From assembly GCA_021849615.1 (NCBI GenBank), contig JAJZSQ010000020.1, positions 1 to 35,575 of the forward strand: a DNA stretch of 35,575 nucleotides, read 5' to 3'. This document shows, in pieces, positions 1 to 8,947 of this stretch; the stretch's first letter is position 1; the number at the start of each line of letters is the position of its first letter. The notes beneath the pieces were generated by a model that ran no database searches, was not told the DNA's origin, and saw only the letters and a program-made list of their open reading frames with translations. This DNA is from Pseudomonadota bacterium. Its GTDB lineage: Bacteria > Pseudomonadota > Gammaproteobacteria > Steroidobacterales > Steroidobacteraceae. The translations under genes and the position numbers were made by a program.

Positions 1-1497
1 GTTCGCCACGCCCAGCGCCCAGCAGCCGTCGATCACTTCCTGGGCGCGCCGCTGGATCTCGGCATTGCCACGCTGCACGGAGGCGAAATCGAGTTCCGCG
101 TCCGAGGCGCCGCTGCCGACCGAGGAGGCGGCCCCGCCGCCGAGGCCGATCAGCATCGCCGGGCCGCCGAGCACGATCAGCTGCGCGCCCGGCGGGATGT
201 CGCATTTTTCCACGTGCGCTCGGCGCACGTTGCCGAGTCCGCCGGCGAGCATGATCGGCTTGTGGTAGCCGCGCACGCGCCCCGGCGCATCGCCCGCGCA
301 GTGCAGCTCGAACGTACGGAAATAGCCGCAGAGGGCCGGCCGGCCAAATTCGTTGTTGAACGAGGCCGCACCGATCGGCGCCTCGAGCATGATCTCGAGC
401 GCCGAGGCGATGCGCCCCGGCCGGCCGAACGGCTGCTCCCAGGGACGTTCATAACCGGGCAGGCTGAGGTTCGAGACCGAAAAGCCGGTCAGTCCCGCCT
501 TCGGCTTCGCGCCGCGCCCCGTGGCGCCCTCGTCGCGGATCTCGCCCCCGGAGCCGGTCGCAGCGCCCGGAAACGGCGAGATCGCCGTCGGGTGGTTGTG
601 CGTCTCGACCTTCATCAGGATGTCGATCGGCTCGCGGCGCGCGCGGTACGCGCCGCTCAGAGGATCGGGAAAATAGCGCAGGCCCTCGCCCCCCTCGATC
701 ACCGCGGCGTTGTCGCGGTAGGCCGAGAGCACGCCCTCGGGGTGGCGCTCATGCGTGTAGCGGATCATGGCGAACAGCGACTCGGTCTGTTCACGCCCGT
801 TGATCACCCAGCGCGCGTTGAAGATCTTGTGGCGGCAGTGCTCGGAGTTCGCCTGGGCGAACATCATCAGTTCGGCATCGCTCGGATCGCGCCCGAGCTG
901 CGCGAAGCTCTCGAGGAGATAGTCGATCTCGTCGGTCGAGAGGGCGAGCCCCATCTCGCGGTTGGCCTGCTCGAGCGCAGCGCGCCCGCCGCCGAGGGCC
1001 ACCCGGCGCAGCGGTCGCGGCGCAGCGTGACGGAACAGCCGCCCGGCCTCGGCGGCATCGAGCAGCGCCATTTCCGTCATGCGATCCAGGAGCGCGGCCG
1101 AAAGCCGTGTGAGTGCCTCTGGCGCGAGCGGCCGCGACGCCGTCAGACGGTACTCGATCCCGCGCTCGATGCGCTGCACAGCGGTGAGGCCGCAATTGCG
1201 GGCAATGTCGCTCGCCTTGCTCGACCAGGGCGAAATCGTCCCCTCGCGCGGCACGACGAGCAGCGCCTGTCCGCCGCTCTCCCCGGGCGCCAGGGTCGGG
1301 CCGTAGGTGAGCAGCCGCTCCAGGCGCTCGCGCTCGGTTGGACTCAGGGCGCGCTCGAGCGCCGCGAAATGCACGAACCGGGCGGTGAGGCCCGTCACCG
1401 CCGGCTCCAGCGCCCGGACCCGCTCGAGGAGTTTTTCGATCCGGAACCCGGACAACGCCGGTGCGCCCGGCAACCTCAGCACCCGAGGATCATTCAT
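1..1497 (-). CDS. purL: Phosphoribosylformylglycinamidine synthase PurL, N-terminal part (runs off window)
   Basis: PurL converts FGAR, glutamine and ATP to FGAM in cytosolic de novo purine synthesis. The open frame covers 499 codons with no stop at the window edge; full-length gammaproteobacterial PurL is about 1,300 residues, so the synthetase remainder and the glutamine amidotransferase domain lie outside. The start ([20 protein letters not shown]) aligns with the E. coli N-terminus, which also has an ALSAFRI segment. The family signatures TISPWSSKA and IARNCGL follow near residues 85-100. The last visible residues ([17 protein letters not shown]) match the E. coli PurL segment ending QEVIDRCW. 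The start codon lies 7 nt after the stop of the DUF1820 gene, so the two are probably cotranscribed. No clear Shine-Dalgarno sequence is visible before the ATG. Confidence 0.96.
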   Translation of the reverse strand, partial: MNDPRVLRLPGAPALSGFRIEKLLERVRALEPAVTGLTARFVHFAALERALSPTERERLERLLTYGPTLAPGESGGQALLVVPREGTISPWSSKASDIARNCGLTAVQRIERGIEYRLTASRPLAPEALTRLSAALLDRMTEMALLDAAEAGRLFRHAAPRPLRRVALGGGRAALEQANREMGLALSTDEIDYLLESFAQLGRDPSDAELMMFAQANSEHCRHKIFNARWVINGREQTESLFAMIRYTHERHPEGVLSAYRDNAAVIEGGEGLRYFPDPLSGAYRARREPIDILMKVETHNHPTAISPFPGAATGSGGEIRDEGATGRGAKPKAGLTGFSVSNLSLPGYERPWEQPFGRPGRIASALEIMLEAPIGAASFNNEFGRPALCGYFRTFELHCAGDAPGRVRGYHKPIMLAGGLGNVRRAHVEKCDIPPGAQLIVLGGPAMLIGLGGGAASSVGSGASDAELDFASVQRGNAEIQRRAQEVIDGCWALGVAN

Positions 1498-1504
1498 GGC
1501 AGAG

Positions 1505-1843
1505 CTATTTCTTCTCGCCCGACGGCGGGGAATACAGCGGCATCGGGAACTGAGCCACGTTGGCCCCGCCCTCGAGGGTGGTGATCTTGCTCACACCCTG
1601 CTTCTTGACCTCATCGATGCGCAGCACCGAATGCAGCGGCAGGAAGGTGCGCTTCACCCCGGAGAACTCACCCTTGATGCGCTCCTCGGACGGGTCGAGC
1701 ACCACCGAGGAACGTTCCCCAAAGACCAGGTCCTCCACCTCGATGAAGCCGAACAGCTCACCATGGTTCACCTTGCGGGCATAGACTTCGTAGACCTTGC
1801 CCTGATTGATGAACAGGATGCGGAAAATGTGACTGGCTGCCAT
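1505..1843 (-). CDS. DUF1820 family protein
   Basis: This is a small soluble protein of about 112 residues. The sequence [20 protein letters not shown] and the following [15 protein letters not shown] segment are characteristic of the DUF1820 family, which is common in Gammaproteobacteria and has no established function. I chose the ATG because family members begin just before the FRILF strand; an in-frame GTG four codons upstream (1855) is the alternative. There is no signal peptide or membrane segment. It sits immediately upstream of purL in the same orientation, so it probably shares purL's transcript. A TATAAT-like box lies about 40 nt upstream of the ATG. Confidence 0.85.
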   Translation of the reverse strand: MAASHIFRILFINQGKVYEVYARKVNHGELFGFIEVEDLVFGERSSVVLDPSEERIKGEFSGVKRTFLPLHSVLRIDEVKKQGVSKITTLEGGANVAQFPMPLYSPPSGEKK

Positions 1844-1881
1844 GGATTGGCGCACGCGCGCTGCTAGTGTGGGGGGCGCAC

Positions 1882-1887
1882 ATTATA
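1882..1887 (-). promoter_or_regulatory. Candidate -10 box for the DUF1820-purL unit
   Basis: Read on the minus strand this hexamer is TATAAT, a perfect sigma70 -10 element, about 40 nt before the ATG of the DUF1820 gene. No convincing -35 hexamer is present 16-18 bp upstream, where the sequence is almost pure G+C. The call rests on one box plus position. Confidence 0.4.
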
Positions 1888-1974
1888 GGGTATCGCCGCC
1901 CGGCGCCGCGGAATCCTCCGCCGCCCGGCGATACGGGCACACGTGACAGTACCGGCATCTCGGATCTCAAGACC

Positions 1975-3222
1975 ATGACGCTTCGGCTACGCGTCATCAG
2001 CGCACAGCGCCGCCAGCTGGCCGGGCGCGACAGTGTGGAAATCGGCCTCGGCGGCGGCACCATCGGTCGCTCGGCCGACAACGACTGGGTACTGCCGGAC
2101 GCCCGGCGCTACGTCTCGGCGCATCACGCCCGGATCTCCTGGCGCGAAGGGCGCTTCTACCTCGAGGACCTCAGCACCAACGGGGTTTACGTGAACGATG
2201 CCGCCGAGCCGCTCGGCCGGCAGGGTCCGGACGCCTATCGGTTGCGCGACGGCGATGTGCTGCGCATCGGGGAGTACCAGATCGGCGTCTCCCTCGAGGA
2301 TTCGCCGACCAGCGACTCGGCCGCCTTGCTGCCCTCGCGCATCCTCGCGGTCCGGCCGCTCGCCGGCGCCCAGACGGACATCGGTGCGGCGCTCCATCTG
2401 GAAGACTTGTTGGCCGTCGATGCCGGGGGCACGGGCGAGATGCAGCCGGGGGATGCCTTCGGCCAGGGCCGAGCAGCAGCCCCGAACCCGTACCCTTCAC
2501 CCGCCGTACCGCCCACCTCGCGGGCCCCCAGAGTCCCGGAACCCGGGGACGACACGGTCGCCCGACGACTCTCCCGCTTGGCCCGCGCAGCGGCCCGGGA
2601 AGACTCCGCCGTCCCGACGGACGGCTCGGAGTGGCAGGTCTTCTGCCGCGGGGCCGGACTGAAGCCACAGCAGCTGCCGGCCCAAGCCCCGGCACTGATG
2701 CATCTGGCCGGTCGGCTGCTGCGCGAGACGCTGGTCGGGCTGAAGGACCTGGAGCGTTCGCGCGGGCAGATCCGTGACCGCTTCCGCATCCGGCCGGCGC
2801 CGCCGCCGGAGGGTCCCACGCTGGGGCAGCTGACCGTCGAGGAACTGCTGCTCGAGCTCTTCGGTCAGCACGAGGCACACACGCTCGATGCGGTGCGCTG
2901 GCTGCGTGAGCGCCACGATGAGATCAAGGCGCACGAACAGGCACTCGCCCAGGCCCTGCGGGCCGCGTTCATCGAATTCCTGGGGCGCCTCGATCCGGCC
3001 GAGCTGGAGACCCGGTTCGCGCGTGGCGGCCGCGGCAAGCCCGATGCGGCGCAGTACTGGGGCCAGTTCACCGCGTTTTACCGCAGCCTGCTCGACCGCC
3101 CGGACGACCATCTGCCGCCGACCTTCGTCGAGGCCTTTGCCGCGGCATACCAAGAGTCTTTGCGCCCGCAGACCCTCGACATGCCACGCGCCATTCAGCC
3201 GAAGCCGGCCCGGCGCGGCTGA
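1975..3222 (+). CDS. tagH: T6SS-associated FHA domain protein TagH (ImpI/VasC type)
   Basis: The protein has 415 residues. The FHA phosphothreonine-binding domain occupies about residues 20-105. The expected GRS (31-33), SxxH (48-51) and TNG (68-70) motifs are all visible. A proline/arginine-rich linker follows. The C-terminal part (about 210-405) has the architecture of the TagH/ImpI/VasC family, including RDRFRIR and a final segment with YWGQFTAFYRSLLDR and FVEAFAAAYQESL. In type VI secretion systems such proteins are targets of the PpkA/PppA phosphorylation switch. I chose the start MTLRLRVIS because the 36 upstream codons are proline-rich and unlike the family. No other T6SS gene is in the window, so its system must lie elsewhere or be lost. 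Confidence 0.8.
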   Translation: MTLRLRVISAQRRQLAGRDSVEIGLGGGTIGRSADNDWVLPDARRYVSAHHARISWREGRFYLEDLSTNGVYVNDAAEPLGRQGPDAYRLRDGDVLRIGEYQIGVSLEDSPTSDSAALLPSRILAVRPLAGAQTDIGAALHLEDLLAVDAGGTGEMQPGDAFGQGRAAAPNPYPSPAVPPTSRAPRVPEPGDDTVARRLSRLARAAAREDSAVPTDGSEWQVFCRGAGLKPQQLPAQAPALMHLAGRLLRETLVGLKDLERSRGQIRDRFRIRPAPPPEGPTLGQLTVEELLLELFGQHEAHTLDAVRWLRERHDEIKAHEQALAQALRAAFIEFLGRLDPAELETRFARGGRGKPDAAQYWGQFTAFYRSLLDRPDDHLPPTFVEAFAAAYQESLRPQTLDMPRAIQPKPARRG

Positions 3223-3238
3223 GGGCGCTGCCGAGGGC

Positions 3239-4798
3239 TCAGGGTCGGGCCCGGCGCCGGGCCGGCCAAATGCCGCGCAGCCGCCACAGGTCCATGCGCT
3301 CGATGCGCGATCCGCTCGAGCGCACCCGGACCGTATAGGCCCCACCGCGCGGAAACATCCGTTCCGCCACGGTGAGCTCGCCGCGATCCACGAACGCCTC
3401 GACGGACGAGCGATCGATGATCAGGTCCAGCTCGATGACGCGCGGGTGACCCGGCAAGCGCGTGCTGTTGCGCGAGTCGAAGGACGGGGAGAATCGGTAA
3501 TGGCCCGAGCGCACGACCGTGAACCGACCCGTCGCCGCCGCGTACCCTATGCGCACGTCTCGTCCGTCCGGCGAGCCGATCGTGAACGCGAAGCGGCCGT
3601 GCCGTCCGACGAGCACCCGCGCGCGGATCTCGTGCGCCGCGCCTAGCGGCGGCACCGTGAGCAGCGTCCGGCCGGCCGGGGCCACGAAACTGCCGAACTG
3701 CCGCCGCGCCACACGCAGCTTGGCCAGCGCCGCAATCGGACGCTGAATGAGCCAGTCGCGGCCGTTTTGATCCCGCAGCGCGAGGCGGCGCGGAAACGCC
3801 ATCGCGCCGCGCCAGGGCGCAGTCGGCGCATCCTGAGCGTAGAGCCAGTTGTCCATCCAGCCGAGCGTGATCACGGTGCCAGGGGCGCCCGGCAGGTTCG
3901 ACCAGGAGGCGCTCGCGTAGTAGTCCTCACCGAGATCGAGAGCCTGCGGGGGCTGGGCCGCCGCGCGGAACGTCGTCCCGTCGAAGTGCCCGATGAACAC
4001 CTGCCCGCCCCCGCCGGTGCCCGGGTGGTGCTGCTGGACGTCGACCTTCAGCACCCAGCGGAATTGCCCGGGGCGGTTCACGACCGGGAGGCGGAACAGA
4101 TCCGGACATTCCCACACGCCGCGGGTGTCCCCGGCGGGACCGAAGTTGCCCGTGTGCCGCCAGGTCTTCAGATTCTTCGAGGCATAGAAGGAGATCTCCC
4201 GGGCGGCGGCCCGCGAGACCACCATGATCCACTCGCGCCGCGGGGCGTACCAGAGTACTTTCGGATCTCGGAAGTTATTCAGCCCGATGTTGAGCACCGG
4301 ATTGCCGGCGTACTTGTGCCAGGTGTGCCCGCCATCGGTACTGTAGGCGAGGTTCTCGGTCTGCGGCCCCGGTCCATGGCGCGGATTGGCGGTGTAGATC
4401 GCCACCAGGGGTGCACGAGTGCCGACGCCAAAGCCACTGGTGTCGTGCCCATCGACGACCGCGCTGCCGGAGAAGATCATCGAGCGGCGGCCCTGCGGGA
4501 TGGCCACCGGTAACTGCCGCCAGTGCAGCAGGTCGCGGCTGACGGCGTGTCCCCAGCTCATGTTGCCCCAGCGCATGCCGTAGGGGTTGTACTGGAAGAA
4601 CAGGTGATACCAGCCGTGGAAATACACCAGGCCGTTCGGATCGTTCATCCAGTGCCGTGCTGGAGTGAAATGCACCTGCGGACGATAAATCTGGTCATAC
4701 CCAGAGGTGCCCGCGATCGCCCGCGCCCCTGCGGCGCCAAAGACCAGCAGCAGCGCGCCCAGCGCCACCAGCGCCGCCCGCCGCTCACGCCCGTTCAA
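3239..4798 (-). CDS. GH32 family beta-fructosidase (invertase/levanase/inulinase type)
   Basis: This enzyme hydrolyses terminal beta-fructofuranosyl bonds in sucrose, raffinose or fructans. Residues 1-30 form a hydrophobic leader suggesting export to the periplasm. The N-terminal five-bladed propeller carries all three GH32 signatures: WMNDPNG at 50-56 with nucleophile Asp53, RDP at 177-179 (transition-state stabiliser), and the EC motif at Glu230-Cys231 (acid/base). The C-terminal third matches the beta-sandwich module, including SSVEAFVDRGELTVAERMFP. The length of 519 aa is typical. Its start overlaps the end of the upstream MFS gene by 14 bp, indicating translational coupling. It is the last gene of the leftward operon and converges on tagH with a 16-bp gap. 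Exact specificity (sucrose, levan or inulin) cannot be read from the sequence. Confidence 0.93.
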   Translation of the reverse strand: MNGRERRAALVALGALLLVFGAAGARAIAGTSGYDQIYRPQVHFTPARHWMNDPNGLVYFHGWYHLFFQYNPYGMRWGNMSWGHAVSRDLLHWRQLPVAIPQGRRSMIFSGSAVVDGHDTSGFGVGTRAPLVAIYTANPRHGPGPQTENLAYSTDGGHTWHKYAGNPVLNIGLNNFRDPKVLWYAPRREWIMVVSRAAAREISFYASKNLKTWRHTGNFGPAGDTRGVWECPDLFRLPVVNRPGQFRWVLKVDVQQHHPGTGGGGQVFIGHFDGTTFRAAAQPPQALDLGEDYYASASWSNLPGAPGTVITLGWMDNWLYAQDAPTAPWRGAMAFPRRLALRDQNGRDWLIQRPIAALAKLRVARRQFGSFVAPAGRTLLTVPPLGAAHEIRARVLVGRHGRFAFTIGSPDGRDVRIGYAAATGRFTVVRSGHYRFSPSFDSRNSTRLPGHPRVIELDLIIDRSSVEAFVDRGELTVAERMFPRGGAYTVRVRSSGSRIERMDLWRLRGIWPARRRARP

Positions 4799-6104
4799 GG
4801 GCCTTCTCCATGTCTTCCAGGCGCACCCGGCGCGTTTCGGGGAAATACCGCGTGACCACCACCAGCTGCACCACCATCATGACGGCGAAAAAGACAAACG
4901 GCAGACCCTTCGAATAGGCCGCCGCGATGGGAAAGAAGGTGGCAATGAGTGCATCCATGCACCAGTGCGTGGACGCACCGAGACCCTGACCGCGCGAGCG
5001 CACCTCGGTGGGAAAGATCTCGGCGATGTACACCCAGATGACCGCGCCCTGGGAAAACGCGAACGAGGCGATGAACAACACGAGCATCCACAGCAGCCAG
5101 TGCTGGTGTGCGCCGGAGAGCTCGATGTAGGCGGTGGCCGCGAGCGAGACGATCAGGCCGAGCGAACCGACCTTGAGCAGCGTGCGCCGCCCGAACCGAT
5201 CGATCACCGCGAGCGCGAGCAGGGTGAAGGCGAAGTTGGTGGCCCCGATGAGCACCGCCTGAGCGGCGGCCGACACCCGACCGAAACCGGCGGCGGCGAA
5301 GATGTCGTTGAGGTAGTAGAGAATGGCATTGATGCCCGAGAGCTGATTGAAGGCGGCGATGCCCATCGCGAGCAGCATCGGGCGCGCGTGCCGCCGCCAC
5401 GAGAGCCGCGCCAGGGCACCGGATGCCGAACGATCGGCGCGCGCGTAACGCTCGAGCTCGGCAGCGACATCCGGGACGCCGATGCGGCCCAGCACATCCG
5501 CCGCCTCGACGGCGCGTCCACGGACCGCGAGCCAGCGCGGACTGTTGGGAATGGAGAACAGCTGCACGCCGAGCAAGGCCGCCGGGAACACCGCCACGAG
5601 GAATTTCCAGCGCCAGGCGTCGGGCCCGGCGAGGTGCACTCCGATCAGATAGTTGCTGAGGTAGGCGACCAGGATGCCAAAGACGATGTTGAGCTGGAAC
5701 ACGCCCACCAGCGCCCCGCGCCGCTCGGCGGGCGCGATCTCGGCCAGGTACGTCGGGGCGAGCACAGTCGAGGCGCCGATCGCCAGTCCGCCGAGCACCC
5801 GCGCGGCAATGAACAGCGGCAGAGTCGGTGCGGCGAAGCTGCCGAGCGCCGAGAGCAGGTACATCGCGGCAATGACGCGCAGGCAGTTGCGCGCTCCGAA
5901 TCGGTCGCCGGGGTACCCGGCGAGCAGCGCCCCGACGAGCGTCCCCCACAAAGCACTCGAGACGGTCCAACCCAGACCCGCAGGGTTCAACGCGAACGTC
6001 ACCGCGAGCCCGTGGGTCGCACCGGCGATGACCGCCGTATCGAATCCGAACAACAGACCGGTGAGTCCGCCGACGAAGATGCCCTTGGCGAGAACCGCGT
6101 TCAT
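4785..6104 (-). CDS. Sugar-porter-family MFS transporter (inner membrane)
   Basis: The predicted product is a 439-residue, twelve-helix sugar:H+ symporter of the major facilitator Sugar Porter family (XylE/GalP/GlcP relatives). Family marks include GLLFGFDTAVIAGA in helix 1, PTYLAEIAPAERRGALV after helix 4, SGINAILYYLNDIF near helix 7, DRFGRRTLLKVG in the second-half loop, and IFPTEVRSRGQGLG. I chose the ATG preceded by a purine-rich AGGGGG; a GTG nine codons upstream is less likely because it lies inside the end of the GH27 gene. Lying between two periplasmic glycosidases, it probably imports a monosaccharide they release (glucose, fructose or galactose); the substrate is inferred from context only. 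Confidence 0.92.
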   Translation of the reverse strand: MNAVLAKGIFVGGLTGLLFGFDTAVIAGATHGLAVTFALNPAGLGWTVSSALWGTLVGALLAGYPGDRFGARNCLRVIAAMYLLSALGSFAAPTLPLFIAARVLGGLAIGASTVLAPTYLAEIAPAERRGALVGVFQLNIVFGILVAYLSNYLIGVHLAGPDAWRWKFLVAVFPAALLGVQLFSIPNSPRWLAVRGRAVEAADVLGRIGVPDVAAELERYARADRSASGALARLSWRRHARPMLLAMGIAAFNQLSGINAILYYLNDIFAAAGFGRVSAAAQAVLIGATNFAFTLLALAVIDRFGRRTLLKVGSLGLIVSLAATAYIELSGAHQHWLLWMLVLFIASFAFSQGAVIWVYIAEIFPTEVRSRGQGLGASTHWCMDALIATFFPIAAAYSKGLPFVFFAVMMVVQLVVVTRYFPETRRVRLEDMEKALERA

Positions 6105-6127
6105 CGAGCCCCCTGTCTTGTTGAATC

Positions 6128-7354
6128 TCACTCGGAGCGGCCGGGCCGCACCGGCGTCTCGGTCAGCATGATCACCGAGGTCGGCGCCACGTCAAAGCGG
6201 ACCGCACGCGTCGCCACGGGTAGATCCCGATGGCGCCACAGGTCGCGCAGCCGCAGCGGCAGGTACTCCGGCAGGCCGAGTTCGGCCCAGGTGAGGCGGA
6301 TGCTGAGCGGCTCAGCGCCGCGGTTCAGCAGCACCACCGCTTCGCGACCGCCGGTAAGCGGACGGACCCAGATCTCGGCAGCTCCGTGGCGGTACACCGG
6401 CCGGCCCTCGATGCCGAGCCGGTCCTGGTCGACGGCGATCACTTCGCGGTTGGTGAGGATCGCTCGAGTCTGCGCATCCATGTGCGCCAGATCATTGCCG
6501 GCGATGAGCGGCGCGGCGAGCAGGGCCCAGAGGCTGAACTGGGCCTGGTATTGGGCCTCGCTCATGCCGCCGTTGCCGATCTCGAGCATGTCCGGATCGT
6601 TCCAGTGCCCGGGTCCCGCATAGGGCGCGAGCCCGACCTGCCGGTCGAGGATATTGAGCATCCCGAGGGCGAAGCCGTGGTGGCCCCGCCAGGCATCCCA
6701 GATGTCCGGCGTCGTGCGCCAGAGATTACCGCCGGCCGCAGCTCCCCAGCGCCAGGGCTTGCGCACCCCCCAGTCGCACAGGCTGAACACGACCGGCCGG
6801 CCGGCGGCGTGCAGCGCATCGGCCATGGTCGCGTAGGCGGTGCGAGGACGCTCGCCACCGGTGTTGCACCAGTCGTACTTGAGATAATCAACGCCCCAGC
6901 GCGCATAGGTGAGCGCATCCTGATACTCATGGCCGCGGCCCCCGGGTCGGCCCTGGCACGTCTCGGCACCCGCGTCCGAATAGATCCCGAACTTCAGTCC
7001 CAGCGAGTGGACGTAATCGGCGAGTGCCTTCATGCCCTTCGGGAAGCGCTTCGGGTCGGGATGAATGTTGCCATGGGGACCCCGTGTCCCCTGCCAGCAG
7101 TCATCAATGATGACGTAGCGGTAACCGGCGGCCTTCATGCCGGAGCTCACCATGGCGCGCGCCTCGCGCTCGATGAGCGTCGCGTTCACATGGCAGCCGA
7201 AGTGGTTCCAGCTGTTCCAGCCCATCGGCGGGGTGAGTGCGAGCCCGTTCGCCGGCCGCGCGTAGAAGTGCATCGGCTCACTCGCCTGCCCCATCGGCAT
7301 CCCGAGCACCCCAACGGCCAGCACCATAGCGGCCAGCGACAATAACTTATGCAT
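6128..7354 (-). CDS. GH27 alpha-galactosidase
   Basis: This enzyme removes alpha-1,6-linked galactose, for example from raffinose, stachyose or melibiose. The 408-residue product has a signal peptide (about 1-25), then the GH27 barrel beginning LTPPMGWNSWNHFGC. The nucleophile is Asp161 in YLKYDWC, and the acid/base is expected at Asp217 in WRTTPDIWD. IIDDCW and GIYSDAG are further GH27/GH36 clan marks. A C-terminal beta domain follows from about residue 315. The chosen ATG has GAGGGGGG just upstream; an ATG four codons earlier has a poorer ribosome site. It lies 18 nt after the halogenase-like gene and 23 nt before the MFS start. Some GH27 members are beta-L-arabinopyranosidases, but the sucrose-handling neighbours favour alpha-galactosidase. 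Confidence 0.93.
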   Translation of the reverse strand: MHKLLSLAAMVLAVGVLGMPMGQASEPMHFYARPANGLALTPPMGWNSWNHFGCHVNATLIEREARAMVSSGMKAAGYRYVIIDDCWQGTRGPHGNIHPDPKRFPKGMKALADYVHSLGLKFGIYSDAGAETCQGRPGGRGHEYQDALTYARWGVDYLKYDWCNTGGERPRTAYATMADALHAAGRPVVFSLCDWGVRKPWRWGAAAGGNLWRTTPDIWDAWRGHHGFALGMLNILDRQVGLAPYAGPGHWNDPDMLEIGNGGMSEAQYQAQFSLWALLAAPLIAGNDLAHMDAQTRAILTNREVIAVDQDRLGIEGRPVYRHGAAEIWVRPLTGGREAVVLLNRGAEPLSIRLTWAELGLPEYLPLRLRDLWRHRDLPVATRAVRFDVAPTSVIMLTETPVRPGRSE

Positions 7355-7372
7355 CGCCCCCCTCATGACCCG

Positions 7373-8875
7373 TCAGGAATTGCGGCAATGCCGCGCAATG
7401 TAGTCTTGATGGGTCGGCATGCCGAGCGCGGCCGCATTCAAGGTGCGGCGCAACTGCTCGAGGTACGGCACGGCATCGAAGGTGCGGTACTCGAGCAGAG
7501 GGTCTTGGCGCTCGGGCCAGTTCATCTGACCGATGTGCACCGCGAGCCAGCTGGTCGGCCCGAAGATGTCCATCTCGCTCGGCAAGATCCGTCCGAACCG
7601 GCGGAAATGCTCAATCTTGTACTGCAGGCTCTCCGGCACCGTCATCTGCGCGCAATAGCGCCACAGTTCCCCGTCGGTGCGGCTGTTCAGATGGTAGTGC
7701 AGGATGATGAAATCCCGGATGCGCTCGAGCTCCGCGTTCGCCACGCGGTTGTACTCGCGGATCACGAGCGGATCGAAGTCCCGGTCGGGGAAGTAGGCGA
7801 TGAGTTTGGAGATTCCCGCCTGAATCAGATGCAACGCGGTGGACTCCAGCGGCTCGAGGAAGCCGCTCGAGAGGCCGATGGCGATGACGTTCTTGTTCCA
7901 GTGCACCCGGCGTCGCCCAGGGGTGAAGCGGATCAGCCTCGGCTCTGCGAGCGGCGCACCGTCGAGATGGCTGAGCAGAACCTCGGCTGCCTGCGCATCG
8001 CTCATCCACTGCGAGGCGAACACATGGCCGTTGCCGGTGCGATGCTGCAGCGGAATGCGCCATTGCCAGCCGGCGGTGTGGGCCTGCGAGCGTGTGTAGG
8101 GCGGCAGGTCGGTCCGCGCGCTCGGCACCGCGAGCGCACGATCGCACGGCAGCCAGTGCGACCAGTCCTCGAAGCCGGTTGCGAGCGCCCCCTCGATCAG
8201 CAGCGCACGCATCCCGGAGCAGTCGATGAACAGCTCGCCACGCAGCTCGCTGCCGTTCTCCAGGCGGATCGCCTGCACGAATCCGCTCTCGGGGTGCTGC
8301 TCGACCGCCACCACCTTGCCCTCGATGCGCCGCACGCCGCGGGCCTCGGCGTACTCGCGTAGGAATTTCGCGTACAGGTGCGCATCAAAATGGTACGCGT
8401 AGAGATAGGTCGAGCGCACATTGCGCGGATCGGTCGCCGGATGCTCGAAGCGCCCGGCCCGCGCGGCCGCCCAGGCCATGCAATACTCCTCGAGCCCCCC
8501 GGCCTGGCCGGCCGCCCGGGCCCGCAGCCAGTGATGCTGCAGCTGCACCAGATCGAACGGCCGCCCGTAGCTGCCGAAGGGATGAAAGTAGCGCTGCCCG
8601 AGCCGCGCCCAGTCGATGAACTCGATGCCGAGCTTGAACGTCCCCTGGGTGCGCCGCAGGAACTCCTCCTCCGGCACGCCGAGCATTTCGTTGAACAGCC
8701 GGATCGGCGGGATCGTCGCCTCGCCGACCCCGACGATGCCGATCTCCTCGGATTCGACGAGCGTGATGCGGCAATCGCGCTCGATCGTGCGGGCGAGCGC
8801 CGCGGCGCTCATCCAGCCCGCCGAGCCGCCCCCGACGATCACGATCTGCTCAATCCTGCGGCTCGAGCCTGACAT
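7373..8875 (-). CDS. Flavin-dependent halogenase family protein (tryptophan-halogenase-like)
   Basis: This 500-residue FAD protein resembles PrnA/RebH-type halogenases, which make hypohalous acid from FADH2, O2 and halide. Visible motifs are the dinucleotide fold VGGGSAGWMSAAAL at about 13-26, the candidate catalytic Lys81 in GTFKLGIEF, the WxWxIP motif at 270-275 that blocks monooxygenase activity, and EPLEST at 341-346, which contains the conserved Glu. No signal peptide is present, so it should be cytosolic. It needs a flavin reductase, which is not encoded nearby. Homologues recur beside TonB receptors in sugar-utilisation loci of Xanthomonas/Caulobacter-type bacteria, with an unclear physiological role. 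The substrate is unknown. A GAGGGCGAAC ribosome site supports the start. Confidence 0.92.
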   Translation of the reverse strand: MSGSSRRIEQIVIVGGGSAGWMSAAALARTIERDCRITLVESEEIGIVGVGEATIPPIRLFNEMLGVPEEEFLRRTQGTFKLGIEFIDWARLGQRYFHPFGSYGRPFDLVQLQHHWLRARAAGQAGGLEEYCMAWAAARAGRFEHPATDPRNVRSTYLYAYHFDAHLYAKFLREYAEARGVRRIEGKVVAVEQHPESGFVQAIRLENGSELRGELFIDCSGMRALLIEGALATGFEDWSHWLPCDRALAVPSARTDLPPYTRSQAHTAGWQWRIPLQHRTGNGHVFASQWMSDAQAAEVLLSHLDGAPLAEPRLIRFTPGRRRVHWNKNVIAIGLSSGFLEPLESTALHLIQAGISKLIAYFPDRDFDPLVIREYNRVANAELERIRDFIILHYHLNSRTDGELWRYCAQMTVPESLQYKIEHFRRFGRILPSEMDIFGPTSWLAVHIGQMNWPERQDPLLEYRTFDAVPYLEQLRRTLNAAALGMPTHQDYIARHCRNS

Positions 8876-8903
8876 GTTCGCCCTCGCGCAAAGAGCCCCC
8901 CGG

Positions 8904-8941
8904 GATTCCCGGCGCGGTCGCGTGCGCCCGCGCCGGGAATC
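8904..8941 (-). promoter_or_regulatory. Strong intercistronic hairpin between TonB receptor and halogenase genes
   Basis: The arms 8904-8917 and 8928-8941 are perfect 14-nt inverted repeats rich in G+C, separated by a 10-nt loop. The hairpin lies seven nucleotides past the receptor stop and about 28 nt before the halogenase start. On the transcribed strand it is followed by a G run and no U tract, so it does not look like an intrinsic terminator. The likely role is mRNA 3'-end stabilisation or processing that keeps receptor mRNA more abundant than the downstream enzymes; that role is inference. Confidence 0.7.
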
Positions 8942-8947
8942 GGGAGC

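Noticed and set aside
214-1584. Plus-strand open frame of 456 codons
   Set aside because: It lies antisense to purL and DUF1820, which are identified by homology on the other strand.
4707-6623. Long plus-strand open frame of 638 codons
   Set aside because: It is antisense to the MFS and GH27 genes, is extremely Arg/Glu/Gly-rich and has no domain; high G+C content keeps such antisense frames open.
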